Positions 12,674 through 13,122 of a DNA stretch of 13,122 nt are shown one piece after another; position 1 is the first letter of the stretch, and each line of letters begins with the position of its first letter. The stretch is from contig JACCVM010000193.1 of NCBI GenBank assembly GCA_013698135.1, positions 1 through 13,122 on the forward strand, read 5' to 3'. A model generated the notes under the pieces. The model was given only the letters and a program-made list of their open reading frames with translations, was not told the origin of the DNA and did no database searches. A program made the translations under genes and the position numbers. The stretch comes from Euzebyaceae bacterium. GTDB taxonomy: Bacteria; Actinomycetota; Nitriliruptoria; Euzebyales; Egibacteraceae.

Positions 12674-13122
12674 TTAGCGTCCCGCAGCCAAGCGCACCGC
12701 GGCGACCAGGCCGTCGAGGTCGTGGGGGTCGGCCTCGGCGTCCACGCGCAGGCCGAGGTCGCGGCACGTCTGCGACGTGACCGGCCCGATCGACGCCACG
12801 CGGTTTCCCGACGGCAGCGGCATCCCAAGCAGGTTGAAGAAATTGCGCACGGTGGACGACGAGGCGAACGCCAGCACGTCGATCTCGCCTCGCTCCAGGC
12901 GTTGGCGCACACCGGGATCAAGCTCGCTCACCGGCACGGTGCGGTAGGCCTCCACCTCGTCGACGCCCCAGCCGGCCGAGCGCAGCGCCTCGACCAGCGT
13001 TGGCGTGGCGATGTCGGCGCGGGGCAGCAGCGCGCGGGCGGGCGGGCCTGACGCCACCAGGGCCGTCGCCAGCTGGCGCGTCGTCGCGTCCTGCGGAACC
13101 AGGTCGGCGCGCAGGCCCACGG
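12674..13122 (-). CDS. hemD: uroporphyrinogen-III synthase (C-terminal part, cut by window end)
   Basis: The frame runs off the right edge and stops at TAA 12674-12676, giving the last ~149 residues of a protein that is usually about 250-270 long. Recognisable HemD features are LLPRADIATPTLVEAL, the following GWGVDEVEAYRTVP, LAFASSSTVRNFF, VASIGPVTS and the closing AEADPHDLDGLVAAV. The enzyme closes and inverts ring D of hydroxymethylbilane to make uroporphyrinogen III, the step after HemB and HemC. It could be the C-terminal domain of a HemD fused to a methyltransferase (CobA/HemD type), which cannot be judged from this part. It lies upstream of hemB in the same direction, but the two are separated by the palindrome array and an opposing small gene. 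Confidence 0.92.
   Translation of the reverse strand, partial: VGLRADLVPQDATTRQLATALVASGPPARALLPRADIATPTLVEALRSAGWGVDEVEAYRTVPVSELDPGVRQRLERGEIDVLAFASSSTVRNFFNLLGMPLPSGNRVASIGPVTSQTCRDLGLRVDAEADPHDLDGLVAAVRLAAGR

Overview
This is a high-GC window in which almost every gene lies on the minus strand. Gene content (menaquinol-type cytochrome bc genes, Zn-type HemB, heme made from glutamate-1-semialdehyde, leaderless-looking promoters) and base composition suggest an aerobic actinobacterium, perhaps from a deep or poorly sampled lineage. This placement is an inference; no rRNA or marker tree is available here.

Region 1 (1-4481, minus strand) is a respiratory operon read from right to left. It encodes a small multi-span membrane protein, a two-cluster [4Fe-4S] ferredoxin-like protein, a cytochrome b6-type subunit, a separate subunit IV with a long Ala-rich N-terminal extension, a Rieske protein, a membrane-anchored diheme cytochrome c, and the first 34 codons of a further protein cut by the window edge. 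Cytochrome b is split in two (b6 plus IV) rather than being one polypeptide as in the well-known mycobacterial QcrB. Immediately upstream lies a TlpA/ResA-like thioredoxin (4608-5279), a plausible helper for heme attachment to the cytochrome c. The gap between them holds a perfect 11-bp tandem repeat.

Region 2 (5280-8401, minus strand) holds a DsbA-fold protein with a single-cysteine CPWA site, a zinc-dependent alcohol dehydrogenase, and a predicted Tat-exported lipoprotein amidohydrolase whose start lies inside the end of hemL.

Region 3 (8352-13122) is a heme biosynthesis cluster: hemD (partial), hemB, an NTF2/SnoaL-fold protein, an aldo/keto reductase and hemL. hemB to hemL are tightly packed, with a 1-nt overlap for hemB/NTF2 and a 4-nt overlap for the reductase/hemL. 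Heme from this cluster would feed the cytochromes of region 1.

hemD and hemB are separated by a divergent 46-codon membrane microprotein gene on the plus strand and a 337-bp non-coding stretch holding four copies of a 40-bp two-tier palindrome. A diverged pair with the same 38-39-bp architecture and the same 61-bp period lies about 7 kb away, between the DsbA-like gene and tlpA. This palindrome family is the least explained structure in the window. Nothing here is a recognised phage, IS element, CRISPR array, tRNA or rRNA.
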